From Ilyonectria destructans (taxonomy: Eukaryota > Ascomycota > Sordariomycetes > Hypocreales > Nectriaceae), in assembly GCA_020740775.1 (NCBI GenBank), contig JAHEWK010000007.1, positions 1,550,001 through 1,614,000 on the forward strand: a stretch of 64,000 nt of DNA, read 5' to 3'. This document shows positions 10,662 through 21,890 of the stretch, one piece after another; position 1 is the first letter of the stretch, and each line of letters starts with the position of its first letter. Under the pieces are notes generated by a model. It made no database searches. It was not told where the DNA came from and worked only from the letters and a program-made list of their open reading frames with translations. Position numbers and translations under genes: made by a program.

Positions 10662-12362
10662 TTAGATCATGGCCGGATAATCATTATCCAATACCCAATC
10701 CCGCGTCCTGGGCGGCACTGGAGGCATCCCGGTCGCCTCAAGACGGCGTCGCTCCTGGTTCCTCCGCCCCGCGCAACTCGCGCTGTCCTCGGGCCCAACT
10801 GTCGCCACCTCGATACCATCTTCATCTTCTTCATCTTCATCTTCTTCTTCTTCCTCTTCTTCGTCATGATTCTCATCAGTCTCCACCACTCTGCTTAGTC
10901 TAGGCCACTCCGCCGACATAGTTCTGCGGCTTAGCTGCTCCTCGCTGTGGGCCTCCCCGTGCCACGCCCAGACGTTGGCTTTGCTACGCCCCTGCGGTGT
11001 CCGGTCGGCGGACTGCAGAGACAAGGGGGTGCTTCTTCTGACGATGGAGATGGGTTTCAGCTGCGGCGTCGGCGGCCCGGCCGGTGGGAAGACTTCAATG
11101 CGCGAGCGGAAGCCGTTTGCAACGCTGTGCACCACGATTTCGCCGGGGAAGTGTTGGCCAGGCTTGCGCGAGATGTGCGCGAAGAGAGCGTCGACGGCAG
11201 GGTCGTAGGAGCATTCCCTCCGGCTGAGGTGTCGATAGTCATCAAAGTGCAGGGCCGGGATGACCGTGCTACCGCTGTCCAGAGCTTGACCGTCTCCAGC
11301 GTTGGAAGATGGATGAAGATGGCTCCTGAGTGGTTTGAGATGATTCTTGAGACGGAGACCCCAGGACGGCGACGCGTGGATCTGGTTGTGTTGTGATCTC
11401 TCAGAAAAGGTCGATTGTGGAAGCGAAAGAGGTGGGATGGTAGGAAAGGTCGACCGGTTTGGCGACAGACGAGAACGGAGTTGAGGCCAACACGACAGAG
11501 CGCCATCAGACTCAGTGCTACATCGAGCGGCTCGATACATGATTGTCTCTGGCTCTTGTTTCGGGGTATGGGATGGATTCTCCCAAACTTCCTTCTCTGA
11601 TGAGGGTTGTGGCTGTAGTTCTTCGTTCAGGTAATGGTATCGACTTTCCGAAGCTTCATTCGCTGGTAATGGTTGTGGCTCTGGCTGTTGCCTCAGAGTC
11701 TGGTATGGATGTTCCCAAACTTCCTTGTCTGATGATGGTTGTGGCTCCAGCTCCTCGTTCAAGTAATGGTATCGACTTTCCCAAACTTCATTCTCCAATA
11801 CTGGCTGTGGCTCTGGCTCTGGTTTCGAAGTATGGTATGGCTTCTCCGGAAGTGGAATCTTCGGGGGTGGCTTGGGGGACCTTTTTATACTGCTCTTCTC
11901 GGTACAGTCCGGACTGATCTGAACTAAGCTTGGCTTGACTGAACTCGGATCAACCGAACTCAATGGATTGGCCTCGTATAAGGGGAGCCCATGTGGATTC
12001 TGCCTAAATGAAGGGTGTTCAACTGAACTCTTCTCGTCTAGGCTGGGCGTAAAGAAATTCTTCTCATTCAGCCTGTTCACCCATTGAATAGGCTGAGGCG
12101 AAGGGATCTCGTATAACGCATCCTTGTACGAAATAGGCTTTTGTGAAGCATTGTCGTTTACATTGTTCGTGTCTGTACCGGTCTCGACTGGCTTCTTCCT
12201 CTCCGATTTCTTCTTATGTGACTTCTTCCCGCCCCCCTTCCGACTCCCCCGCGTGGACTTGGACCTAGCCTTGGCAACAATAGCCTTGCGGACGTCCTCA
12301 TTCGCTGTGGCGATGGCCAGTGCCTCGATGAGGGAGATCGACTTGATCTTTACGGACGGCAT
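10662..12362 (-). CDS. Hypothetical protein with 22/44-residue repeats and acidic tail
   Basis: One uninterrupted frame encodes 566 residues from the ATG at 12362. I do not recognise the family. Visible parts, in order: a short helical N-terminus with ALAIATA; a very basic stretch (~31-58, rich in Lys/Arg/Gly and likely a nuclear or nucleic-acid-contacting signal); repeats at ~181-270 made of four 22-residue units with the pattern EPQP-x4-EVWE-x2-Y, in an ABAB arrangement (44-residue period); a Ser/Pro/Arg-rich middle; a more ordered segment near 370-450 with SRRECSYDP and HFPGEIVVHS that may be the conserved core; a Glu/Asp run near 497-515; and the C-terminal RDWVLDNDYPAMI. No membrane segment or signal peptide is seen. 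It is convergent with SPT8, and function is unknown. Confidence 0.7.
   Translation of the reverse strand: MPSVKIKSISLIEALAIATANEDVRKAIVAKARSKSTRGSRKGGGKKSHKKKSERKKPVETGTDTNNVNDNASQKPISYKDALYEIPSPQPIQWVNRLNEKNFFTPSLDEKSSVEHPSFRQNPHGLPLYEANPLSSVDPSSVKPSLVQISPDCTEKSSIKRSPKPPPKIPLPEKPYHTSKPEPEPQPVLENEVWESRYHYLNEELEPQPSSDKEVWEHPYQTLRQQPEPQPLPANEASESRYHYLNEELQPQPSSEKEVWENPSHTPKQEPETIMYRAARCSTESDGALSCWPQLRSRLSPNRSTFPTIPPLSLPQSTFSERSQHNQIHASPSWGLRLKNHLKPLRSHLHPSSNAGDGQALDSGSTVIPALHFDDYRHLSRRECSYDPAVDALFAHISRKPGQHFPGEIVVHSVANGFRSRIEVFPPAGPPTPQLKPISIVRRSTPLSLQSADRTPQGRSKANVWAWHGEAHSEEQLSRRTMSAEWPRLSRVVETDENHDEEEEEEEDEDEEDEDGIEVATVGPEDSASCAGRRNQERRRLEATGMPPVPPRTRDWVLDNDYPAMI
11553..11822 (-). repeat. 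In-frame tandem repeat (66/132 bp period) inside the hypothetical gene
   Basis: Four 66 bp units encode alternating A and B types of a 22-residue motif: A carries SRYHYLNEE, B carries SS-x-KEVWE. The two A units match each other better than they match B, so the likely history is duplication of an older AB dimer. Copy number should vary between strains. Confidence 0.75.
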
Positions 12363-14050
12363 TGAAAAGATCCCGGATGCTGCAGAATGGATGGAAGGTA
12401 TATGAGCGAGAAGATTCCGCTATCGTCAAGTGGATTTTGTACAGGGACAGAGCGGAAAGGGAAAGCACAAGGCGAGATTTATACAAGTAGGTGGGAGGTA
12501 GAGTGAGGTGAACAAGCAGCGAGTATCCGAAATACATAGGTAATAGCTGGCAGTGTTCTTAAAACTTGAGAAATGGGGAATCCACCGGTGCAGGACTCAT
12601 GTTCTCTTATCTCCAAGTAATTTGTTTGTTCGCTAGAGTTGTAGATACACGTCCCATCTCATCCTACTCAGATATTTGGTTAAGACATGAGCAACGCTGC
12701 CAAATCTCCTCGCCCAAAAAGTCCATTTTGTACTCCTGAAAGGCGTCGCCAACCCGCAAATCTGAGCTTCAGGCCATCCATCTCCACAGGCAAACTAACT
12801 GCCGGAGCTATAGTGTAGGATGCTGTCCCTTGTTTGTCCACGGAATGTTCTTGTCCCACCACCCGAGGCTCTTTGTTTTGACAGGGCTTCTTTCCACGTT
12901 TTGTGAACAAGGCCATTGTTCCCCCATATCCTCCAATGCAAGTCAAATACTCGAGTCATCAAGGCCATCGGAGATGCGTACACTCTACCGCGGACGTACC
13001 TAGAGTATTGCCAGGCCTATGCTACTAAAATGCCCTCCACGCCTGCGCTCACCTCCATACTCCTGCTCATCGTGTAAGTCAACCATCACCCAGTGGGGCA
13101 CGCCGAGACACTACACAGTTGGTCAAAGACATAGATATACACTCCATCTCCAGCAAATGTACAATTTATTGGTCTCAGACACGTGCTCACCTGAAATGCG
13201 ACAACAACCTTGTCCTGTCTCGGGCACACAAGTCAAAACACGTCCCTTTCTCTCCCTCCCTTGATGACCTGCCTCCCTTGCATTTGAATGACATCTTCTA
13301 GCTGCTGTATCTTGGTGAACGAAAACATTTCTCACACATTCACACTGATGGTAAACAAATTTCTTCTTAAAATCATCTTATCCGGGTCTTTTTGCATTCC
13401 ATTTCCTATTCCTATCTTACACACAGCGGGCATTTATACCCTTTGACAACAGACCGAGCGCCGAAGCACCCCATATATGCGTCAACGTCAAGAAAAGCCC
13501 GTTCATCATATACATCCGCACCCCATTGTTCTCTTCTCTCCTTCTCCTTCTGCCTCGTCGTCTTCCTCCCAGACCATCACGACTATCCGCTGGTCTTCTT
13601 CCTTTCCTTCCATTCTTCATCCATCCAAATCGACGTTCCAAGCTCACAAACCAAGGAAATATTGGGGTACAGGACAGATTGCCTCCAACGCCGTTTTTTT
13701 ACCAGCACAAAAGAAGCCCGACAAGTTCCCAGATCCCACACCTGCTATGAACATATATGAAGAGAAAAACACAAAGGACAGGCTCCCTCACCTTTCGTCT
13801 CGAGGGGGGGTATTATCATTATCTACTAAAGGAAAAAAGCTAAAACAAGGAAATGTGTGCTTGCACAGGGACGAAGCCGAGTCGGTCGAGCCGGTCGGTC
13901 GGGGTTCGATTCAATGAAAAAGGGGGGCGCCACTGTTGGGCAAGCCCGGCCTTGGGGTTGCATGCGATGTGAACAAAATAGGGAAAATTCAAAGTCTCGG
14001 CGACGTCCATACAAGGAGGGAAAGCATTGCCTGCTCAAATCGAGCTAGGC
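12363..14050. other. Intergenic region, 1.7 kb
   Basis: The left part is the promoter side of the repeat protein, including CT/GA-rich sequence near 12400-12500 when read on the minus strand. The right part (about 13400-14050) is probably the 3' untranslated region of the C2H2 factor. No open frame has a recognisable domain. Confidence 0.5.
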
Positions 14051-15986
14051 TCATGAAGTGACGCGAGGGTCGCTGAAATATTGTACCATACCCCAGTCGG
14101 ACGGTGCACCATTAGGTTGATGTTGCTGTGTTGGGGTAGCCTGCTGCTCCATGACAGCGCCAGCCAAGCTCTCCCAGTCGTCGAACACGACGGGTGCAGG
14201 AGAGTACTCGAAGTCCATCATCGAGTCACCAGCCTCCTGGGCGTGTGACGGCGGTGCTGGCAGCTCACGCTTGTCTAAAGGCGAGGGCGCAGGAGGTGGC
14301 ATCAAGGGAGAGGTGGAGGGCCCCAGGGGCGAGTGAGAGGCCGAATCGGGTGAGGGTCGCCCCGAAGGAAACGGCTGCGATGGTACCAGAATGGTATTGC
14401 GGAAAGGCGTGGTGAAGGGATTCTGCTGTGGGTCTGGCGAGGGCATCATCGATTGGTGAGATGCCTGGGTTGGCAGGGTCATGAACGACATGCGAGGGTC
14501 GAAGCCCTGAGGAGTAAGGCTGGCATGCGAATACTGGGGAGATGGGATGGGTGCGGAGGTGAGGACGATATCAGCAAGATCATACGCCACGCTGACGATC
14601 CATTGGGCCTCGCCCTCATCACCAGAGAAGAACTCGAGGAGGTCCTGCAGTTGCCCGGGGTTCTCATTCTCAAGGAAACCCTGGGCGCGTCCCGTCTTGC
14701 TGGGGTGCCAGCTGAACTGAGGTCGACGGCCGTTGTACTCGGGCTGCTTGCTCACAACGAGAGCATCCCAGGCCTCATGGATGAGAGGCTGGTGGAGGAG
14801 GCCATACACGACTCGCGAGTGCATCCAGTCACCCTTGGTCATGCCAGACTCGAAATGACGAGCGACGTGCTCAACATGGCGCTCGCGAGCCGGGTGAAGC
14901 GCAGAACAGAAGCCACAAGCCCAGTACTTGCGCTTGCGGAGGAACTTGACGACCTTCTCGGCGTGGGGGCAAGTCTTGCAACCATGGCACTGCTTGTGAT
15001 GCTGGTTGAACGAGTTGGAACCCCAGAAGCTGCGGTTGCAACCAGGCTCAGGGCAGGGGTACTTGCGCCAGCGCTCGTGAAACTCATCCTCGTGGCGCTT
15101 CCAGTCGTACTTGCGCTTGAAGCTAGTTTCGCACGAGGTGCACCAGTAAATGTTGGTCTTTCCGGTGGTGCCGACGGGCGCGCCAAGAGGGCCGGTGACG
15201 GGAGTCGTCGGAGGGAGGGGAAGCGGCGCCTGGGATCGGGGGCAAGTCGATGTCGAGTGCCAAGAGACCGAGGACTGGCCGGAATTCGTGGACCAGATGG
15301 AGGCATGACCGGAGGAGCCGGATGAAGTCGAGGAGACGGATATCCTGGGGCGATGGCTAAAGGGAGCCGAAGGAGGCATAAAGATGGCTACACGCTATGT
15401 CAGATCATGTCCACAACTCAACTCAACACAGCATGGCAAGGCGCAATAAAGCGTGGCAAAGGCAATGAGATGAACGGGGGAGGAATCACGACGTACAAGA
15501 GACGTCCTCGGGGAGGGCTTCGACTTTAATGTCACTGGAGGGCGTCGTGGTCGTCGAGTTGTTGCTGGTGGGTGTGGTAACAATCGGAATCGAAACAACA
15601 GGGACGGGAGGCGGCGGCGGGCATCGCATCGGTGGTGGCGGCACGAAGTTGGCTTGTTGTTGCTGATGACTGACGAGCGTCGGTTGTTGATGCTGCTGAG
15701 GTTGCTGCTGCGGAAGTTGTTGGGGCTGCTGCTGCTGTTGGGCGGAAAGGGCGAGCTGCAGGGACGGACTTTCGTCGACCCATTGGTGGAGGAGATCCTT
15801 GGAGAGGCCCGAGTCGATCAGGACCTGGAGGTTCTTCCTCGCCTCGGCAAGGACATCTTGAGGGTGGTGGTTATCGTGCATCTGGGGCGGCGACGGGCTC
15901 GGGTGTTGAGACGACATGATCGGATGCTGTTGTTGTTGATGATGGAGCTGGTGGTGTTGCTGATGAGGACTCTGACTCTGATCCAT
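14051..15986 (-). CDS. C2H2 zinc-finger transcription factor with Gln-rich N-terminus
   Basis: Exons 15497-15986 and 14051-15387 (minus strand) give 608 residues. The 109 bp intron has a GTACGT donor and a GTGTAG acceptor, and the frame continues across it (VS-S-IFMPPS). The N-terminus (~1-165) is rich in Gln, His and Pro, with one more ordered piece near ARKNLQVLIDSG. Three C2H2 fingers lie at about 246-267 (C-x2-C-x12-H-x4-H), 275-297 (C-x4-C-x12-H-x4-H) and 320-341 (C-x2-C-x12-H-x3-H). A hydrophobic and aromatic segment follows (WHPSKTGRAQGF, LQDLLEFF), then a Pro/Ser-rich tail. It is a nuclear regulator by family; the target genes are unknown. It lies downstream of a very long gene-free region, as regulator genes often do. 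Confidence 0.85.
15388..15496 (-). other. Intron of the C2H2 factor
   Basis: Donor GTACGT (complement of 15491-15496) and acceptor TAG (complement of 15388-15390). Without removal the frame would stop after VSCTS. An alternative start at the downstream ATG (15379) would give a protein without the Gln-rich domain. Confidence 0.75.
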
Positions 15987-16531
15987 GACCCGCTCTCACC
16001 ACATCTGAGGGTCAAAAAGGCGACGGACGAAGACAAGAGCGAGCGAATGAACGAGAGACAAGAGCGAGCGTGGGTTTGCGGAGTGCAGTTGGTTGTTGTT
16101 GTTTGTTGTGTACGTGCGTACGGGCTTACGTCCAAGCAAAAGTGATGATATTTTCAAGCGAGTGTGGTGTGGACGAGCCGACGACGACGGAGGATGGCAG
16201 GCAACACACACACAAAGAATGTGCGTGATGACCGGAAGGCGGCTGTAGTTGTATGAGCGCGTGGGAAGAGAGGAGGAGAGGGAAGAAGAGAGGGTCGGTC
16301 GAGTGTGGGTGGGAGGAGTTGGAGAGGTTAGATTAGAGAGTCGAGGCTTTGGGGGGAGGAGTGGGCGTGGCACGAGCGGGACGGGGTGGAAGGAGTGAAA
16401 AGTGGCCGAGGACGAGGACGAGGAGGCGGAGGAGAGGGAAGGAGGAAGGGGCGAGTGGGAGTGCGAGTGTGGGAGTGGAAAGGAAGGAACGCCAAGCGTG
16501 GGAAGGCACGGACAAGGATGGGATACCCAGG

Positions 16532-16564
16532 CCAGGGACAGGTCAGGGACAGGTCAGGGACAGG
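16532..16564. repeat. Short tandem repeat, ~11 bp unit, 3 copies
   Basis: The unit CAGGGACAGGT is repeated about three times and is followed a few bases later by a triplicated TCCGTAG-like unit (to about 16605). It is in the upstream region of the C2H2 factor; function is unknown. Confidence 0.7.
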
Positions 16565-19500
16565 ATAGTACCTTGTACTCCGTGCTCCGTAGTCCGTAGT
16601 CCGTAGCAAGCAGCAAGGAAGGCGCCTCTGCTCGGCTCCGTCTAACGTCCCTTTCTCGGTCTCGCCCACGCTCTTTGCTCTACTGCGTATCTGCTCTTAA
16701 TCAGAAAAGGAAATGCGTGGGATATTTCTCCGACCAAAATTAGATCTTCCTCGTGGGAAGGGGGGGTGGGCAATCGCGATGAAGGTTGCCTCCTGCCCTC
16801 CCTCCTCCTTCCCTCCCGCGCGGTTCAGGTTCGGGGCTCGGTCTTTTGGGCTGGCTCACTTGAATCCCCCAGCGACGCCCACCCAACGCGTTGCCCACCT
16901 AATTACAGAGTGCACCACAACCGCGGAAACAACACACACACACACGAGCAATGAGGCACCAGCCGCCGCCACCCCAATGCCCTCTGTAAATATAGTGGCT
17001 TCGCCCGCCAGCGCCGCCCCCGCCAGCCCCTCCTTCAGTGGCAGTGTGTGCCACTGGGGGGGGAACCCAGCACGTCAGGTACAGGCCGCGACCCGAGCTA
17101 TGGAGTTCGGTTCCTATATTACACTGCAGCTTGCTACTACGTACGTTGCGGTGCCCTAAAAAAAGGATACGGGCTGGGTGAAAAAGTAAATTGAACGAGT
17201 CGCGCATTTGGCGGGTTCCGCTGGCTTCCCGTGGCTCGGGCTCGAAGGGGGGGCGCTTGTGGAACCTGTCGCCCTCTGTTGTTGAACCCACGGACGAGCT
17301 GATGTTTCCAGCGAAGGATATGGTGGTGGCGGAGGAGCAGGTGCAATTAATTACCTGCAGCTACGAGACCGAGGTCTACTACGCAGCGCCGATGCAGCGG
17401 AGAGAAAGATGGCTGCGTGGGGAGCGTGATCGAGTGAGACACTAAGAGTCGAACGGGCGGGTAGTGCCGCGTCGTGTGTGAGAATGTTGTCTCTCGAGAT
17501 CGATCAATCATGTCGGGCCGAGTCGATCACTAATTTAGGAGATTGTGTAGAGATACAGAGAAAGGGAAGTTAGTCCAGGTTCTTGCCGGCCGTCTCTCAC
17601 TATCTGGGTATCGATTTTTTTACGACTGACAATGGCAATTGTGCCTTGATTATGGGTGCCCGAGTCTGCTTCGCTTCCTTCAGCGCCTGTGCGTGGTGAT
17701 CCAAATGGCGGATTTTCGTTCCATGTGGATGGATCGCCCAGCGGTGGATCCCAACCACAGGCGCTGAACGCAATGCACAGCACTGTCTCTCATTTACATG
17801 CTTCGTGGGCGCGAAGGAATTGCCTAGTCCGTACGTACCTACCACGTCGAGCCTCCTCCTCCGTTCCCCCTCTTCCCATCAGTCCAGCAAGAGTCAGGGC
17901 AGAGCGCAAGGATGCCCACGCCGACGCATGGATGCGACCGTGACTGGGTCCCAGTCCCTGGGCGCGAGGAAGAGAGCGAAATGGGTCCCCTTTTACCTCT
18001 GTAGGGTCCTCGACTGGGGCCTGGGATTTCGCCCGGGATCAGAGACATGCAGGGAAAATGGGGCAGGGGGGGGCGGCATCGCAACTGGGGCCAACTCACG
18101 AAGGCGCGTCATTCTGGACCAAGTGTGAGGACTGCTGCGATGGCTGCAGGAGGAAAGACGAGCAGCCCGTCTTGCGTTTCGATTAGGGAACCACAGTGGC
18201 GGGCACAGCAACGCAGCAGCAGAAAAAGAGGGGGGCCAAGCTCAAGTGGCTGATGGCTAGGCTCGCCCATCCCCAGTCGATTCGATTGTCACCATCGTCG
18301 TTGTCCATCACCATCACAGACACTGACACACATCGCACCCCTGCCCTGCTGGGCCTGAGGTCATTCAGTGCGCTCCCGTCCCTCGGCCTCGTTCTGAGGG
18401 CTCTCCATTCGTCCTCCGAACCCCATGCCATGGCCCGTGGCTTTTAGGGGGCTTGACGTAGCTCCCCCTTCTCTAGCCCGCTGGCTGAGCGTCGGTCTGA
18501 TCCGTGCGAAGTGGGTTGCTGTCTTTCCGGGCTCTGGAGCTGGGAGGGTCTGGTTCGCCGTGGGCCGCCCGTGTGTGTGTGTGCCGTCACGTCACTCTTT
18601 TTTTGTTTTCTGCATTCGGCCTCTGCCGCGCGCTGTTTCTATATCACTGGTGTTTATTACTTTTCATTTCTCCTAACTTCCGAAGCCTGTCGGGAAGCAT
18701 ACGTCGGCGGAAAACAAAACAAAATCAACACACCAAGGAAATAAAGGGGGGCGTGTACGCATGACAAGACGGAAGAAAGCCAGACTCCGATGGTCTCCTT
18801 GCTCCTTGGTCTCCTTGGTCTCCTTGTTCCCCCTTGCTCTCACACCGACTGACCGACTGATTGACTGGTCATCATCCTTCTGTTCTCTGTGCGTTCTTTT
18901 TCTGTTGGTTTACCGAGTTTCTCTTTTCCTCTCCCGTCATCCCGCCATGGGTTCCGGATACGCACGTCCTCAAGAAGCCAGCCCTCTTCTTTTTTTGGAT
19001 GGTCTCTGGCAGCTCTGCCTCTCCCGTTGCAACAGGAACAGGCGTACCTGAAACAAAAGCAGCCAGGGCCACACCACCACTGCAAAGGGTGCCTGGTGTG
19101 TCTGGTGTCGATGGCTCGCTCGGGCGTTTGGGTCGCTGGGTCGCTGGGCTGTCGGGTTTCTCGCACAACGCGTTGCCCACAACCCCGAGCCCAGCGTTTC
19201 GAAACGGGTCCAGAGAGCGGCCGCAAGGTTCCCTCCAATCACGGCACGGTATCCCGGCCGGGAGTGTGCCGCTAAATCTTGCCGTCATCTTATGATTTTC
19301 CCAACTCTGGGTCCTGGCGACCTGGCTCCTCCGCGCAGGGTGCAAAGAGCAAAAGAACGTGCCCCCAGGGACCGGCGACAGGGGCATGGGGAAGCTAAAG
19401 GAGAGCTCGGGGGGCCCTGGGCTAGCCCACGGCTTGGCTCGACTTGGCTGGCTTGGCGTGACTTGCACCAGGCTTGCTACAGGCCTTCTCGTTGGCCTGC

Positions 19501-19570
19501 TAAGCGGGAAGCACTCGACTTTGTCCGTGTCCCGTGGCCTGTGGCGGCCGTTATTCCACCCAGGAACCCG

Positions 19571-19633
19571 CTGAGCCCACTGAGAGTCCACTGAGCCCAC
19601 TGCACCTCCACTGCACTCCACTGCACTCCACCT
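19571..19633. repeat. Minisatellite-like CCACTG repeat
   Basis: Imperfect units of CCCACTGAG and TCCACTGCAC follow one another over about 60 bp. It looks like slippage sequence in non-coding DNA. Confidence 0.7.
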
Positions 19634-19697
19634 CAATCCAGGAGATAGATCTGCCGGGTCGCCTTCGGTGCCTCTAGCCTAAGGCTTGCGTCCTTCT

Positions 19698-19730
19698 GTT
19701 CCTGTTCCTGTTCCTGTTCTTGTTGTTCCC
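19698..19730. repeat. GTTCCT hexanucleotide repeat
   Basis: About five units of GTTCCT/GTTCTT lie in tandem within the gene-poor region. No function is apparent. Confidence 0.7.
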
Positions 19731-21539
19731 CCTCTGCCCAGCAGCGTCCCCTCTCCGGTTCCCCCTGGCTAATGGAATGGATCATGGCTCTTTCACAGGC
19801 TGACCCGAGGAACCAGAGGGAGCGCCCCGCCATACACCCACTTGCGGCCTCCGTCCAGCCAACAGTACGCGCTCTGTATGTAGCTGCATGTCTATCTGCA
19901 AGTGTGCTGTGTAGGTACATACTGCACTGACTGGGTGCTGCGTTGTCGGCATCTGCACTCTGCATTGCTCACTGCCTTCTCCCCCCCTGGTCCTTACAGC
20001 TGTCAATCGCCATCTCACGCTCTCTCTCTTCCTTCAACTCGGAGACTTTGATATGTAGCCCCATGCTGTCATAACCTGCCTTGTCTCATGACAGTCATCG
20101 TCAGCAGCATCATCATCAATGTCAGCCAGCAAACGTCATCAAATTAGCTCCGAGCTTCTGCACTATCTACTACGTACCTCCTTCGCAGCCTGTCGTATGA
20201 ACATAGCTTAGCCAAGCTGGACAGCCTAGACTTGTCTCTGTTCGTCTTAGACTCAAGATCCCATGGCGCACCAGGAACCACGTCCTGGGGCCCTTACCCA
20301 TCGCCATTCATCAGCCATCTGCTCCATCGTCTTCCCACGTTTCCACCCCGGCACCAGCAAATCCAGCCCAAGCCCACCCGGATGAGATCATCCTTCTCTC
20401 ATTGAGCGGGCGCATTACTCAATCGCCCGGGACGCAACAGGGCCCTTTCCGCGTCCCCAACCATAAACCTCAATCCCCCATCCTCCCTCTATCCTCCATC
20501 CGCAATGCCGCAATAGTACGCGCAGTACACTGGACATCTCTCGGCACATTCACCTGGCTAACCGACCGAGAGACCGACAGGGAAACACAGAACTACTACG
20601 TACCTCCAGCCGGGGGAACAGAGTTCAAATCCCGGGGACCATCCACAAATCACATCCACTCTTCATCCCTGCGCACATCGCGCCAATCCATTGGTCCCCG
20701 AAGGCCCCCAAGCCAGTCCTCTGTGAAATTGTCATTTCGTATGCTTCTGCACCTTGCGCAAGCCGAAGGCTCCCCTCGCTGACCTCGCCCAGTGTTCGAG
20801 AAGGCGGCAGTGCGCACGGCTCAATTTCGACTCGCTCACACATAGGCTCACGCCCCCTTGCGTCCATCTTCAGCCCGGGCGCCCACCCGTTCTTCAACTA
20901 ATAAATGCCCTTCTCCATTTCTGCCACCAGGAACTACCCACACAGACCCGGATGCAAGACACTGGGGATGACGATGCCGGCTGCCGGATGACGCTTGATG
21001 AAGCTTTTCAAGTGGTGAGTTGATTGCGCCGCCAGATTGACGGATTATCGGACTCGCCGGGGGTTCTGTGATGGCCCCTAACGAGATGCAGAGTGCAGAT
21101 CGAGTGTATCGGATATGCGGACACTCCGTGTGCTGCTCTGGTGCTCGCAACTCTACCTTTGTTGGTCGCACTCCATACCTCGTCATTGCGTTTTTTTTTT
21201 CTCTCAGCGTTGCATCCCGCGCTCACGAGAACCAGCCATGGGAGCGAATCCCTCCCTCTTCCTAGTCCCCCGGCCGGGGGGGGCCACTAACGAAACTCCT
21301 GACCCTCTTGCCACTTGATAGAGTGAGTTGGGCGTTGTTGCATTGCGTTGCGTTCCCATGTGAGACTGAGCCACTCGGACGGGCCAAAGGCGTGACGAGG
21401 AGCAATCTATTTCCGGAATAGTTTGACCTGGAACTACCCGAACATGGTACACCACAACCAAGAAAGGTTGTCAATTGCAAACAGGTTCGTATCCAAGCGG
21501 CGGGCTCTCACTCCCCCCCAAACCTCCAGCTAACTCGAC

Positions 21540-21890
21540 ATATCCCAATTAACCCTAGCTGACCCTAATTTTCTTGATAATGTTTAAAGATGTTATTTAG
21601 AGATCTTATCCCGTATTATGATTGATATTTATTAATATGTTCTGATAGTGGCGGCTTGGGATTTCTTTAGCGGGGTTGGGGTAAATGAAAGTCATTTTTA
21701 TCCAAGACATCGTGTACTCGTACAACAGCACCGTGGTAGTACAACCCGAAGCGCGCATAATCTAACTTGTCCATCGTGGCGCCTTTTCTTTGTTGCACCA
21801 TTGTCATGATTATTTTTCAATTAAGACCAGTGATAATAATACCTACTTATTGTACAATGCAAAGATAAATTGAAAATAGAAAAGGAAAAT
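21540..21890. other. AT-rich island in gene-poor region
   Basis: Base composition drops sharply relative to the GC-rich surroundings, with strings such as TTTAAAGATGTTATTTAG and TATTTATTAATATG. Islands of this kind in ascomycetes can be remnants of repeats mutated by RIP (C to T at CpA), but no terminal repeats or coding remnant could be seen here. Confidence 0.45.

Noticed and set aside
13895..13925. GGGTTCGATTC string resembling a tRNA B box
   Set aside because: The flanks do not pair as a T-arm and no A box lies at the right distance upstream.
18872..19636. Minus-strand open frame of about 254 codons in the gene-poor region
   Set aside because: It overlaps several open frames on both strands, has no recognisable domain, runs through the CCACTG repeat area and has the composition expected of GC-rich chance frames.
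20600..20645. GAGTTCAAATCC string resembling a tRNA B box
   Set aside because: No matching T-stem pairing, A box or acceptor stem could be found around it.
21545..21570. AACCCTAGCTGACCCTAA, reminiscent of telomeric CCCTAA
   Set aside because: Only two imperfect units are present and they are not in tandem register; genes on both sides are core genes, so an interstitial telomere is not supported.
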